64,000 bases of DNA from Marinihelvus sp036351115 (GTDB taxonomy: Bacteria; Pseudomonadota; Gammaproteobacteria; Xanthomonadales; SZUA-36), in assembly GCA_036351115.1 (NCBI GenBank), contig JAZBOL010000142.1:1-64000 (forward strand). The letters are read 5' to 3'. A model generated the notes under the pieces. That model saw only the letters and a program-made list of their open reading frames with translations. It was not told the DNA's origin and searched no databases. The translations under genes were made by a program, and so were the position numbers. Below, one piece after another: positions 37,400-45,902 of the stretch (the first letter of the stretch is position 1; every line of letters starts with the position of its first letter).

Positions 37400-38866
37400 T
37401 CAGGGCACCTGGAGGGACTTCAGGTACTCGATGACGGTGGCCTGGTCTGCAGCGGTTTGCTGAAAAAAGGCATCGCGGGACGCCCGGGCGTCTCCCCCGT
37501 GCTGCCAGATGGCCTCCGTCAGCGTGGTGAGATCCCCCCGGTGTCCGTAGGGACCTGAATTTCCCGCATCCCAGAGCTTGCGCGTGAGAAACGCGCCGGT
37601 GGGCCGAGGTTCCGGCGGCACCGTGAACGACTCCGGGTCGGCAAACCCCGTCAGCCATCCCTGGGGCACCTGTTCGTTGTCGAAATGATTCAGTTCGTCG
37701 TCGTTGAGGTCGTGGCGCTTGAGATCGGTGAGCGCGCGCACCGCGACCCCTCCGCCCGGCAGGGGTCGGACCCAGGGGCTGTTCGAGGTCTGAACGAGGT
37801 CGAAGGAGAACGGCTGGTCCACGTCCGAGGGGCCGAGATTTCCCGGCGGATTCCAGGGGCCGGGTTCCAGGAAGCGGCGAGATTCGAGCGTCAGTACCGG
37901 CCGGTGGCAATCGCCGCAGCCGATAGCCCGGAACAGCCGCTTGCCCTGGCGGACGGCCCGACGAGACTGTGGTGCGGGGGGGCGTTTCGGCCGGGGTGCG
38001 GGGAGCGCAGCCTGGTAGACCGTCAGCGCAGTGATGTCGCCAACCGTCAGTTCCCGTTCGATGCCGTCTCCGTCCGCGTCTCCCTCGAAGCGCTCCTCGG
38101 CCTGCATGCCATGGTGGTGGTTCATGGCGTTGTTGGTGAATTCCCTGAGTGACACGACGACGCCTTTCTGGTGAAAGGGCTTGATGACGAGATCCCAGTC
38201 GACGCCCTCGATCTCGGTCGGATCGACCCGGCCGTCCGGGAGCACGGTGATCTCACCAAAACTCACGCCCTTGGCCACCAGCGGCCGGCTCTGGGCCTGT
38301 CTTGTCCTTGCGGCGGCCTGGCGGGCTTCCTCCCGGATCGCCGCGAGATCCGAACTCATTTCCCGGGCGAGCATCTCGATGGGGCCGGCGCCGAACATGC
38401 CCAGGGTGTTGCGTTCGTTGCTGAAGGCGCCGTCCACGGAATCGGTGACCGGATCCAGTGCCTGCGCCAGCACGAAGACATTGGCCACGAAGTCGCCCGC
38501 ACCCCCGCTCGACGGTTGATTGTGGCACCCGGAGCAGGCGTTGGAATCAGGGCCGGAGGTGCGGATGAATGCGGGCTGCCCGGCCGCTCGTGGTGCCCCG
38601 GTGCCCGTGCTCAGGGGCCGGCCCTGTCCGTCGAGCACGTTGAAGCGGGCGTCGAAGAGCGCCTGTCCGGCGTCGAACAGGTCCGCCAGCGTGAGCGCGC
38701 CCCGGTCGATCTCCGCCTGCTCGATGTGGCGTTCCACCGCCGGCCTTTCCCCGATGAGTGGCGGCGGGTGCTCCGCCACGGCCGGGCCGGCGGCGCCGGC
38801 TCCTGAAACGACGGCGGCCGCGACGGCGATGGTTTGTCTCTTGCTGCTCAGCAGTGAATGGTGCAT
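37400..38866 (-). CDS. Exported di-heme c-type cytochrome (peroxidase/oxidoreductase family)
   Basis: 488 aa from the ATG at 38866, which has AGGGGGAAAG upstream and opens the signal peptide (TIAVAAAVVSGAGAAGPAVA); in-frame starts at 38929 and 38956 lack that fit. Two haem c motifs CSGCH (about 111-115) and CGDCH (about 317-321) are far apart, as in the DUF1111/di-haem oxidoreductase group related to bacterial cytochrome c peroxidase. NAMNHHHGMQAEERF and DPVTDSVDGAF fill the N-domain. Periplasmic electron-transfer or peroxidase activity is likely; it is not next to a MauG/methylamine operon. Convergent with the repeat protein (5 bp). Confidence 0.88.
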   Translation of the reverse strand: MHHSLLSSKRQTIAVAAAVVSGAGAAGPAVAEHPPPLIGERPAVERHIEQAEIDRGALTLADLFDAGQALFDARFNVLDGQGRPLSTGTGAPRAAGQPAFIRTSGPDSNACSGCHNQPSSGGAGDFVANVFVLAQALDPVTDSVDGAFSNERNTLGMFGAGPIEMLAREMSSDLAAIREEARQAAARTRQAQSRPLVAKGVSFGEITVLPDGRVDPTEIEGVDWDLVIKPFHQKGVVVSLREFTNNAMNHHHGMQAEERFEGDADGDGIERELTVGDITALTVYQAALPAPRPKRPPAPQSRRAVRQGKRLFRAIGCGDCHRPVLTLESRRFLEPGPWNPPGNLGPSDVDQPFSFDLVQTSNSPWVRPLPGGGVAVRALTDLKRHDLNDDELNHFDNEQVPQGWLTGFADPESFTVPPEPRPTGAFLTRKLWDAGNSGPYGHRGDLTTLTEAIWQHGGDARASRDAFFQQTAADQATVIEYLKSLQVP

Positions 38867-39036
38867 GACTTTCCCCCTGGCGCCCGGCGCGCCGAAGCGG
38901 CGGAGCGATTCGCTGTTTTCCCTGTCCATGGTTTCCTCATTCGCCGTCGGACCCAAGAGCCGATCAGCTTCGCGTCATGTCGGAAAAACGGCCGGGGTAC
39001 CAGGGCCCAGGCGCCGGCAATCCGGAAAGGGGGCGC

Positions 39037-39042
39037 TATACT
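39037..39042 (+). promoter_or_regulatory. TATACT -10-like box
   Basis: TATACT in the context GCTATACTG, 44 bp before the ATG at 39086. No good -35 is present at the 17-bp position. The same GCTATACT string precedes the gene at 42831. Confidence 0.3.
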
Positions 39043-39085
39043 GAAACGCATCCGGCTGACGGTTCCCCGGAACCGGGAGTGCACC

Positions 39086-39478
39086 ATGCAACCGCTCGCG
39101 TCTCCTCGCGCCTGTTTTCCCGCAGCGAAGGTTCTGCTGCTTTTTTCGTTCATCACATTTCCCGCGATCACCCTCGCGCAGGACCCCGGGGTCATCGAAT
39201 TTCCCGATCGCAGCGAGATCGACCTGGGGGCCGAAACCGAGCGCGCCCTCGATCGTTCCGGCAGCGCGCACGTGGAGACCGTGACGCCGAGCGGCGTGGC
39301 GCTGCTCGATCACAACGGCGCGATGCAGAACGTGACGGTGGCCCGGCTGGGGCCGGATGGAAAAATCGACACGCTGTGCACGAGTAATCGGGAAGAAGCC
39401 CTGGATTTCCTGGCCGGTCTGGACCGGGCTGACGCGTCGGTCACGCGATCAGTCGCGCCGGACGCCACGGTCCGATGA
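39086..39478 (+). CDS. Small exported protein, coupled to the PA-domain gene
   Basis: 130 aa. Start fixed by GGGAG eight bases upstream; the longer frame from 38858 overlaps the cytochrome gene. Signal peptide (AKVLLLFSFITFPAITLAQ). The mature chain is short and polar: VIEFPDRSEIDLGAETERAL, SGVALLDHNGAMQNVTVARL, DGKIDTLCTSNREEALDFLA. One Cys. No family recognised. The TGA overlaps the next ATG by 4 bp, mirroring the small-protein/metalloprotease pair at 34291-37394. It may be a cognate partner or propeptide-like factor, by inference. Confidence 0.78.
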   Translation: MQPLASPRACFPAAKVLLLFSFITFPAITLAQDPGVIEFPDRSEIDLGAETERALDRSGSAHVETVTPSGVALLDHNGAMQNVTVARLGPDGKIDTLCTSNREEALDFLAGLDRADASVTRSVAPDATVR

Positions 39479-40899
39479 AGAGCCCCCTGGTGCTAGCCCT
39501 GGCGACCGTGGCCCTGGCGGTGGGTTCGCCCGCTGCTGCGGCGACCATCGTGATCAACGTGGCTGACGGGGCGGGGGAGGGGTTCAACGATCCGAATCCG
39601 CCAGGAGATCCCAGTCAACGCGGCAACAACCCCGGGACCACGCTGGGCGAACTTCGCCTCAACCTGTTCGAGACTGCGGCGAATGTCTGGGCCGGCATCC
39701 TGGACAGCGAAGTCACCATCACGGTCAACGCACGCTTCGACCCGCTGACCTGCAGCGCGAGTTCGGGCACGCTGGGGTTCGCCGGCGCAGCGGCAAGTTC
39801 CGCCAATGTGCCGAACGGCCTGGCCGGGACCCGCTATCCCATTGCACTTGCCGAAAGCCTGGCCGGTGCCAACCTCAACGGCAGCGGCGCGGAGATCAAC
39901 GCGACCTTCAACAGTGAACCCGATACGCTCAGCGCCGACTGCCTCGGAGGCGGGGGCTATTACTACGGTCTCGACGGTGACGCGCCGGCTGGTCAGATTT
40001 CCCTGTTCAGCGTGGTGCTGCATGAACTGGGACACGGGTTGGGCTTCGCCAGCTTCGCCCAGGAGAACGGTCAGTTCAGCGGCGGGTTGCCGGACATTTT
40101 CAGCCGCCAGCTGCGCGACCTGGAAACGGGCAAGAACTGGGCGGACATGAGCGACGCGGAACGCGCCGCATCCAGCTTGAATGACCCGGACCTGGTCTGG
40201 ACCGGCGCCCGGGTCACGACGGCGCGCGGCGACTTCCTGGACAATGCCGTGGAAATGGTGATCAACTCGCCCCCGGCCATCGCCGGCACCTTCCCGGTCA
40301 CCCTGGGGCAGGAGCCGGACATCGACCTCGACAGCACCGGTGTCACCGCGGACGTGGTGGACGGGGACGCACTGGGCGGATGCACCTTTTTCGCCAACAA
40401 CGCGGCAGTGGCCGGCAGGATTGCGCTGTTTGCCGAGGACGGCGACTGCTTCAGCCCGTTCCGGGGCTTTTTCACCGAGACTGCCGGCGGGGTAGGCGCC
40501 ATCATCAGCAGCGATCAGCCCCTGGGCGACGCGAGCGTCTCCGGCCAGATCAGCAACCAGGATGTGACCATTCCCTACGTCGGCACCACCCAGGCCCTGG
40601 GAAACGATTTGCGCAACAACCTGCCCGGAGCGAACGTCACGCTGCGCCGGAGCACGACCGTGTTCATCGGGGAGAACGCGGGGCGTGTCCGGATGTATGC
40701 GCCGGCCTCATTCGAGGCGGGATCCTCCGTCTCCCACTGGAGCAGCGCCGCGACGCCCGATCTGCTCATGGAGCCCCGGCTGGGCAACATCGGCTTCGAC
40801 CAGGTCGACCTGACCGTTGCGGCCTTCCAGGACATGGGGTGGAGGACACGGTCCGCCGGTCCGCCGCTGATTTTCAAGGACGCGTTCGAGATCCCCTAG
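39475..40899 (+). CDS. Secreted PA-domain metalloprotease-like protein with IFKDAFE tail
   Basis: 474 aa. Signal peptide (LVLALATVALAVGSPAAA). VVLHELGHGLGFASF (His about 183, Glu 184, His 187) is a HExxHxxGF zinc motif; a protease-associated (PA) domain follows at about 290-395 (GGCTFFANNAAVAGRIALF, GVGAIISSDQPLGDAS). The third zinc ligand is not certain by eye. Ends PPLIFKDAFEIP, a variant of the tail at 1674 and 34191. PA domains help such enzymes bind substrate or maturation partners. Translationally coupled to the small exported protein before it. Confidence 0.87.
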   Translation: MKSPLVLALATVALAVGSPAAAATIVINVADGAGEGFNDPNPPGDPSQRGNNPGTTLGELRLNLFETAANVWAGILDSEVTITVNARFDPLTCSASSGTLGFAGAAASSANVPNGLAGTRYPIALAESLAGANLNGSGAEINATFNSEPDTLSADCLGGGGYYYGLDGDAPAGQISLFSVVLHELGHGLGFASFAQENGQFSGGLPDIFSRQLRDLETGKNWADMSDAERAASSLNDPDLVWTGARVTTARGDFLDNAVEMVINSPPAIAGTFPVTLGQEPDIDLDSTGVTADVVDGDALGGCTFFANNAAVAGRIALFAEDGDCFSPFRGFFTETAGGVGAIISSDQPLGDASVSGQISNQDVTIPYVGTTQALGNDLRNNLPGANVTLRRSTTVFIGENAGRVRMYAPASFEAGSSVSHWSSAATPDLLMEPRLGNIGFDQVDLTVAAFQDMGWRTRSAGPPLIFKDAFEIP

Positions 40900-40920
40900 G
40901 GTCGGAGGCTGTGAGGGAGT

Positions 40921-40944
40921 CGTGGGTGGGCTGAACCACCCGTG
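40921..40944. terminator. Hairpin between convergent genes
   Basis: CGTGGGTGG and CCACCCGTG around GCTGAA make a 9-bp stem (two G-T pairs) between the PA-domain gene stop (40899) and the GGT gene stop (40961). There is no T-run; a weak bidirectional terminator is plausible. Confidence 0.4.
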
Positions 40945-40960
40945 TCGCGGTGCTTGCCGC

Positions 40961-42652
40961 TCAGTGACCCGCCGCCATCCCGTCCTTGCGGGGGTCCGAC
41001 CCGGCGGCCCAGCCCCGTTCGAGCTTCAGGATCGCCTGCGCACCGCCGAAGGCGATGCCCGTGGGCACGACCAGTTCATGGCCCAGCTCGGCGAGGGAAG
41101 CCGCCACCTCCGGGTGCAGGTTTTCCACCGCGACACGCTTGCCGTTCAGGTGCCGGAACCGCGCGGCGTCCACGGCTTCCTGCGGATCCATGCCGAACTC
41201 GACCAGGTTGAGCAGAACCTGCACGTGGCCCTGGGGCTGCATGGAGCCGGACATGACGCCGTAGGAGAGCCAGGGCTCGCCGTCCCGGGTTACGAAAGCC
41301 GGGATAATGGTGTGAAAGGGGCGCTTGTTCGGGCCGATCCGGTTCGGATGGCCTTCCTCCAGCACGAAACCGGCGCCCCGGTTCTGCAGGATCACGCCCG
41401 TGCCGGGCACCACGACGCCGGAGCCGAAATACCAGGACACGGAGTTGATGAAGGAAATCATGTTGCCTTCGCGATCAGCCACCGTGAGGTACACCGTGTC
41501 CGATTCGGTGGCCAGGGGGCCCGGTTCCGCCCGCTCCATGGCCCGGCGAGGATCGATCAGTGCGGCGCGCTGGGCCAGGTAGGCCGGGTCCAGCAGGGCG
41601 TCGGGGCGCACATCCATGTGTTCCGGATCGGCGACGTAGCGCGCCAGGTCCGCGTAGGCCAGCTTCTTGGCCTCGATGAGCGTGTGCAGGTATTCGGAGG
41701 AGTTGTGCACCATGCCAGAGAAATCGACGCCCTCGAGCATCTTCAGCATCTGCAGGGCCGCGATGCCTTGCCCCGCCGGCGGCAGCTCGTGCAGCGTGTA
41801 GTCCTTGTAGTCCACCGAGAGCGGCTCGACCCAGCGGACCTCGTGGTTCGCCAGGTCGTCTAGGGTCAGGAAACCGCCCAGCTCGTCCAGGCCGGCGATG
41901 ATCTCGCGGCCCAGGTCGCCGCCGTAGAAGGTCTCGGGGCCGTCCTCGGCGATGCGCCGAAAGGTGCGCGCCAGGTCCGGGTTGCGGAACCACTGGCCGG
42001 CCTCGGGCGCCTTGCCGTCGATGAGGAAGGTGGCCGCGGCGCCGGCGTTGCCCTCGAGGGTTTCCACCGTGCCGGCCCAGTCCCGGGCGATGATGGGGGT
42101 GACGGGAAAGCCCGCTTCGGCGATGCGGATCGCCGGGGCCAGCACCTCGGCCAGGGTCAGCTTGCCATGGGTCTCCACCAGGGCGTTCCAGCCGGCCAGG
42201 GCGCCCGGGACGGTCACCGTGGGCGCGCCCCGGGTCGGCACCGAATCCCAGGCTTGCGCGAGGGCCTCCACGTCGATCTTCGAGCCCGATTTGCCGCTAC
42301 CGTCCAGGCCGACCAGGCGTTCTTCGCCTGCGTCCCAGAGAATGGCAAACATGTCCCCGCCCATGCCGGTCATGTAGGGCTCGACCACGTTCAGCACCGC
42401 TGCCGCAGCCACGGCCGCGTCGATGGCGTTGCCGCCGTCCCGGAGAATTTCGAGCGCTGCGGTGGTCGCCAGGGGCTGGCTGGTCGCCGCCACGCCGTTG
42501 GGGGCGTACACGGTGGAACGGCCGGACCAGGTGGCGGTGCTCGTGACCGGGGCGGTCTGGAGGGACTTCACGTTTTGCGCCTCGACATCGTCCGGAACGA
42601 GGGCCAGGGCGGGAAAGGCGAGTAGGGCGAGAACGGCTGCTGTGTGACGCAT
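40961..42652 (-). CDS. ggt: Gamma-glutamyltransferase/glutathione hydrolase
   Basis: 563 aa. Exported (signal MRHTAAVLALLAFPALALV); the ATG at 42652 starts the signal peptide, so the upstream frame is not used. It is an Ntn hydrolase made as one chain that cuts itself. GNAIDAAVAAAAVLNVVEPYMTG (about 75-96), GMGGDMFAIL and VPGALAGW belong to the large subunit; the cleavage and nucleophile region reads ESDTVYLTVADREGNMIS, Thr about 386 being the new N-terminus. Then NRGAGF and GPNKRPFHTIIPA. It moves gamma-glutamyl groups from glutathione to water or amino acids in the periplasm. TVY replaces the common TTH near the nucleophile. Confidence 0.93.
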   Translation of the reverse strand: MRHTAAVLALLAFPALALVPDDVEAQNVKSLQTAPVTSTATWSGRSTVYAPNGVAATSQPLATTAALEILRDGGNAIDAAVAAAAVLNVVEPYMTGMGGDMFAILWDAGEERLVGLDGSGKSGSKIDVEALAQAWDSVPTRGAPTVTVPGALAGWNALVETHGKLTLAEVLAPAIRIAEAGFPVTPIIARDWAGTVETLEGNAGAAATFLIDGKAPEAGQWFRNPDLARTFRRIAEDGPETFYGGDLGREIIAGLDELGGFLTLDDLANHEVRWVEPLSVDYKDYTLHELPPAGQGIAALQMLKMLEGVDFSGMVHNSSEYLHTLIEAKKLAYADLARYVADPEHMDVRPDALLDPAYLAQRAALIDPRRAMERAEPGPLATESDTVYLTVADREGNMISFINSVSWYFGSGVVVPGTGVILQNRGAGFVLEEGHPNRIGPNKRPFHTIIPAFVTRDGEPWLSYGVMSGSMQPQGHVQVLLNLVEFGMDPQEAVDAARFRHLNGKRVAVENLHPEVAASLAELGHELVVPTGIAFGGAQAILKLERGWAAGSDPRKDGMAAGH

Positions 42653-42782
42653 GGTGTGAGCTGGATTCCTGGAATCATGGTGCCGTCGAGTGTAACGACT
42701 TGTGGGTGAAACGGTTGAGGGTAGCCCCGGAGCCGGCGTCCTGCCAGGCGGGTGCAAGCGTTCCGTTCTCCCTGGTGTTCGC

Positions 42783-42788
42783 TATACT
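42783..42788 (+). promoter_or_regulatory. TATACT -10-like box before the creatininase gene
   Basis: TATACT in GCTATACTG, 42 bp before the GTG at 42831. TTCCGT at 42761-42766 is a poor -35 with a 16-bp spacer. Confidence 0.3.
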
Positions 42789-42830
42789 GCCGCGCTCCCC
42801 TGCAGGGCTTACCCACCGAGGATTTTGATC

Positions 42831-43568
42831 GTGAGGCTTCAATTCGCCACCTGGCCCGACATTCAGGAATACCTGGAGCGCTGCGACGCGGTGCTGATTC
42901 CCATCGGCTCGACCGAACAGCATGGCCCGACAGGCCTGATCGGCACCGACGCCATCTGTCCCGAACACCTGGCCGGCGGCATGGCGGAGCAGGGCGTGCT
43001 GGTCGCGCCCACGCTGAGCATCGGCATGGCGCAGCACCACCTGCGCTTTCCGGGATCCATCACGCTGCGCCCGACCACGCTGATCGCCGTGATTCGCGAC
43101 GTGGTCGCTTCCCTGGTCAGTCAGGGCTTTCGCCGCTTCCTGTTCCTCAACGGACACGGCGGCAACGTCGCCACCGTGCAGGCGGCCTTTGCGGAACTGT
43201 ACGCGGATGCCAGCCTGGGCGGCCAGGAATCCGGCATCGTCCTGGAACTGTTCAACTGGTACCTGGGCCCGCGCGTGGGAAAACTGTCGAGGGAGCTGTT
43301 CGGTGACGCGGAAGGCTCGCACGCCACGCCTTCCGAGGTGTCGCTGACCTGGCATGCTTATCCGGAAGCCGCACGCCAGCAATCGCTGGAACCGCGGATC
43401 GCCCCGAAAGGACCGATCCGGGACGCCGCGGACTACCGGAAACACTTTCCCGACGGGCGCATCGGGTCCGATCCGACCCTGGCCTCCGTTGAGCATGGCG
43501 CCCGCCTGTACGCCGCTGGCCTGGCCGACGCCATGGAGCGTTGGGAAGCCCTCCTGGGGGCGGCATGA
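42831..43568 (+). CDS. Creatininase-family amidohydrolase
   Basis: 245 aa from a GTG; GAGGA lies about ten bases before it, and an in-frame TTG at 42825 is an alternative. LIPIGSTEQHGP and TDAIC (metal ligands Glu, His, Asp), FLFLNGHGGNVA and GDAEGSHATPSEVSLT are the creatininase fold signatures. Family members cleave creatinine or, more often in bacteria, unrelated lactams and amides (for example in mycofactocin or F420-type pathways). Its stop overlaps the putP start by 4 bp (ATGA). Together they may import a compound and open its ring. Substrate not predictable. Confidence 0.88.
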   Translation: MRLQFATWPDIQEYLERCDAVLIPIGSTEQHGPTGLIGTDAICPEHLAGGMAEQGVLVAPTLSIGMAQHHLRFPGSITLRPTTLIAVIRDVVASLVSQGFRRFLFLNGHGGNVATVQAAFAELYADASLGGQESGIVLELFNWYLGPRVGKLSRELFGDAEGSHATPSEVSLTWHAYPEAARQQSLEPRIAPKGPIRDAADYRKHFPDGRIGSDPTLASVEHGARLYAAGLADAMERWEALLGAA

Positions 43569-45088
43569 TCGATCCCGCGCTCATTTCCCTGTTCGCCTAC
43601 TTCGTCCTGATGATGGCGATCGGCGTCTACGCCTACCGCACGTCCACGAGCGACGTTTCCGAGTACATGCTCGGGGGCCGGCAGCTGCACCCCGCGGTGG
43701 GGGCCCTGTCCGCGGGCGCTTCGGACATGAGCGGCTGGATGCTCATGGGACTGCCCGGGGCCATTTACGTGGCCGGCCTCAGCGCCGGCTGGATCGCCGT
43801 GGGGCTGCTGGTGGGGGCCTATTTCAACTACCGGCTGGTGGCGCCCCGGTTGCGGGTCTACACCGAGATCGCGGACGACGCGATCACCATTCCCGACTTT
43901 TTCGAAAAGCGCTTCGATGATCGTTCCCGAAGCCTGAGGGTGATTTCCTCGGTGGTGATCGTCATCTTCTTCACGCTCTATACCTCGTCCGGTGTCGTGG
44001 CCGGCGGCAAGCTGTTCGAAGCTTCCTTCGGTTTGAGCTACGAGATCGGCCTGTTCCTGACCGCGGGCGTGGTCGTGGCCTACACGCTGTTTGGCGGATT
44101 CCTGGCGGTCAGCCTCACGGATTTCGTCCAGGGGTGCATCATGTTCGTCGCCCTGGTCATGGTGCCGCTGGTCGCGCTGGCCACCCTGGGAGGCTGGACC
44201 GAGGCATCGACAGCCGTCGCCTCCATCGATACCGGTCTGCTGAGCTGGACGACCGGCCTGACGGCGCTCGGATTGATCTCCAGCCTTTCCTGGGGCCTTG
44301 GCTATTTCGGGCAGCCCCACATCATCGTCCGCTTCATGGCCATCCGGACCCTGGGGGACATCGCGACGGCTCGCCGCATCGGCATGAGCTGGATGCTGGT
44401 CACGGTGGCGGGCGCGGTGGCCACGGGCATCGTGGGGCTCGCCTACGTCACGGCAACGGATGCGACGCTGGATGACCCGGAGACCATCTTCATTTTCCTC
44501 TCCCAGGTGCTGTTTCACCCGCTGGTTGCCGGATTCCTGCTGGCGGCCATCCTCGCGGCCATCATGAGCACGATTTCTTCCCAGTTGCTGGTGTCGTCCA
44601 GTTCCCTGACGGAGGATTTTTACAGGACCTTCGTGCGCCGCTCGGCGAGCCAGCGGGAACTCGTGTTCGTGGGCCGGTTGTCGGTGCTTGCCGTGTCCCT
44701 GGTCGCCATCGCCCTCGCGTTTGACCGGTCGAACTCGATCCTGTCCCTGGTGAGTAATGCCTGGGCAGGCTTCGGCGCCGCCTTCGGACCCATCATCCTG
44801 CTGAGCCTTTTCTGGCGCCGCTTCAACCGTTCCGGGGCCCTGGCCGGGATGATCACGGGGGCCGTGGCCGTTCTTGCCTGGATCTATTTGCCCATTGAGA
44901 TCGCTGGAGAAACCCTGCCCGGGCACCTCTACGAGATCGTTCCCGGTGTGCTGCTGGCGACCGGCGCAGCAGTGGTGACGACGCTGCTTTCGTCCAGGCC
45001 TTCCCCCCGGATTACGGAACGACACGACGAGATGCTCGCCTTGATGGTGGCGGACGGCTCTTCCGCAGCAATCGAGCAGCCGGCGTAA
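43565..45088 (+). CDS. putP: Sodium/solute symporter, PutP-like
   Basis: 507 aa, about 13 membrane helices. MIDPALISLFAYFVLMMAIG starts TM1; DVSEYMLGGRQLHPAVGALSAGASDMSGWMLMGLPG holds the SSS-family substrate and Na+ site; SLSWGLGYFGQPHIIVRFMA and LVAGFLLAAILAAIMSTISSQLLV are the family hallmark regions. PutP imports proline with Na+; the proline residues cannot be confirmed by eye, so another amino-acid or amide substrate is possible given the coupled creatininase gene. Inner membrane. Confidence 0.88.
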   Translation: MIDPALISLFAYFVLMMAIGVYAYRTSTSDVSEYMLGGRQLHPAVGALSAGASDMSGWMLMGLPGAIYVAGLSAGWIAVGLLVGAYFNYRLVAPRLRVYTEIADDAITIPDFFEKRFDDRSRSLRVISSVVIVIFFTLYTSSGVVAGGKLFEASFGLSYEIGLFLTAGVVVAYTLFGGFLAVSLTDFVQGCIMFVALVMVPLVALATLGGWTEASTAVASIDTGLLSWTTGLTALGLISSLSWGLGYFGQPHIIVRFMAIRTLGDIATARRIGMSWMLVTVAGAVATGIVGLAYVTATDATLDDPETIFIFLSQVLFHPLVAGFLLAAILAAIMSTISSQLLVSSSSLTEDFYRTFVRRSASQRELVFVGRLSVLAVSLVAIALAFDRSNSILSLVSNAWAGFGAAFGPIILLSLFWRRFNRSGALAGMITGAVAVLAWIYLPIEIAGETLPGHLYEIVPGVLLATGAAVVTTLLSSRPSPRITERHDEMLALMVADGSSAAIEQPA

Positions 45089-45159
45089 TCCCGCGTTTGC
45101 TCCCGGGGAATTCGAAGCCGTTCAGGGAAAGATCGGGGTCCAGGCGCTACAGTGCCCGC

Positions 45160-45897
45160 ATGCTGACTCTGGCGACCTGGAACATACACCGCTGCATCGG
45201 CGCGGATGGCGAGTATCGGCCCGACCGGATCCGCGACGTGCTGCGTTCGCTCGACGCCGACCTCGTTGCGCTCCAGGAAGTCGAGCGGTTTCGTCACGAC
45301 CCGGAACTGCTGGATTTTCTTTGCGAGGGCAGCGACTGGACGCCGGTGTCCGGGGTTACGCTCGAGCGGGAAAGCGGAGCTTACGGCAACGCCCTGCTGT
45401 GCCGGTTTCCCCGGCGCCATCTTTGCCGGCACGATATCAGTGTCGGCATGCAGGAGCCGCGGGGGGTGATCGACCTGGTGTGTGACGCGCCTGCGTCGGC
45501 CGGCTTCAGGTCGGTTCGTGTGCTCGCGACGCATCTCGGGCTGGGCATGGTCGAGCGCCGCCGGCAGCTCACCCGGCTCCACGAGCTGGTCCGGGAGCAA
45601 CCGGGTGGGCCGGCTGTCGACCTGACGGTACTCATGGGCGATCTGAACGAGTGGCTTCCCGGCAGCCGCAGCCTGCGGCGCCTGAGGCAGGCTTTTCTGC
45701 CCCATGCTTCCCCCCGGTCCTTCCCGGCGAGGCGCCCATGGTTCGCGCTGGATCGGATCTGGGTGCGCGGCGACATCGGTTCCTTCGAGGTCCGGGCGAT
45801 CCGCACGCCAGAGACCCGGCTGGCTTCCGACCACCTCCCCCTTTCCGCCCGCGTTGGTCCGGCGCTTCGAGGCGCTTCCGGGAGTGGGCGGCGCTGA
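45160..45897 (+). CDS. Endonuclease/exonuclease/phosphatase (EEP) family protein
   Basis: 245 aa from the ATG at 45160; the upstream frame has no basis. TLATWNIHRCIGADGEY opens the EEP fold (Asn-His at the metal site); LVALQEVERF has the metal Glu, THLGLG the catalytic His, LMGDLNEWLPGS the Asp/Asn pair and SDHLPLSA the last His. Mg2+-dependent phosphodiester cleavage of nucleic acid, lipid or inositol phosphate. No Shine-Dalgarno is visible; TACAGT lies six bases upstream, so the message might be leaderless. It ends 5 bp from the convergent PLD-VTT gene, a pairing I associate with these two families. Confidence 0.87.
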   Translation: MLTLATWNIHRCIGADGEYRPDRIRDVLRSLDADLVALQEVERFRHDPELLDFLCEGSDWTPVSGVTLERESGAYGNALLCRFPRRHLCRHDISVGMQEPRGVIDLVCDAPASAGFRSVRVLATHLGLGMVERRRQLTRLHELVREQPGGPAVDLTVLMGDLNEWLPGSRSLRRLRQAFLPHASPRSFPARRPWFALDRIWVRGDIGSFEVRAIRTPETRLASDHLPLSARVGPALRGASGSGRR

Positions 45898-45902
45898 GGC
45901 CG

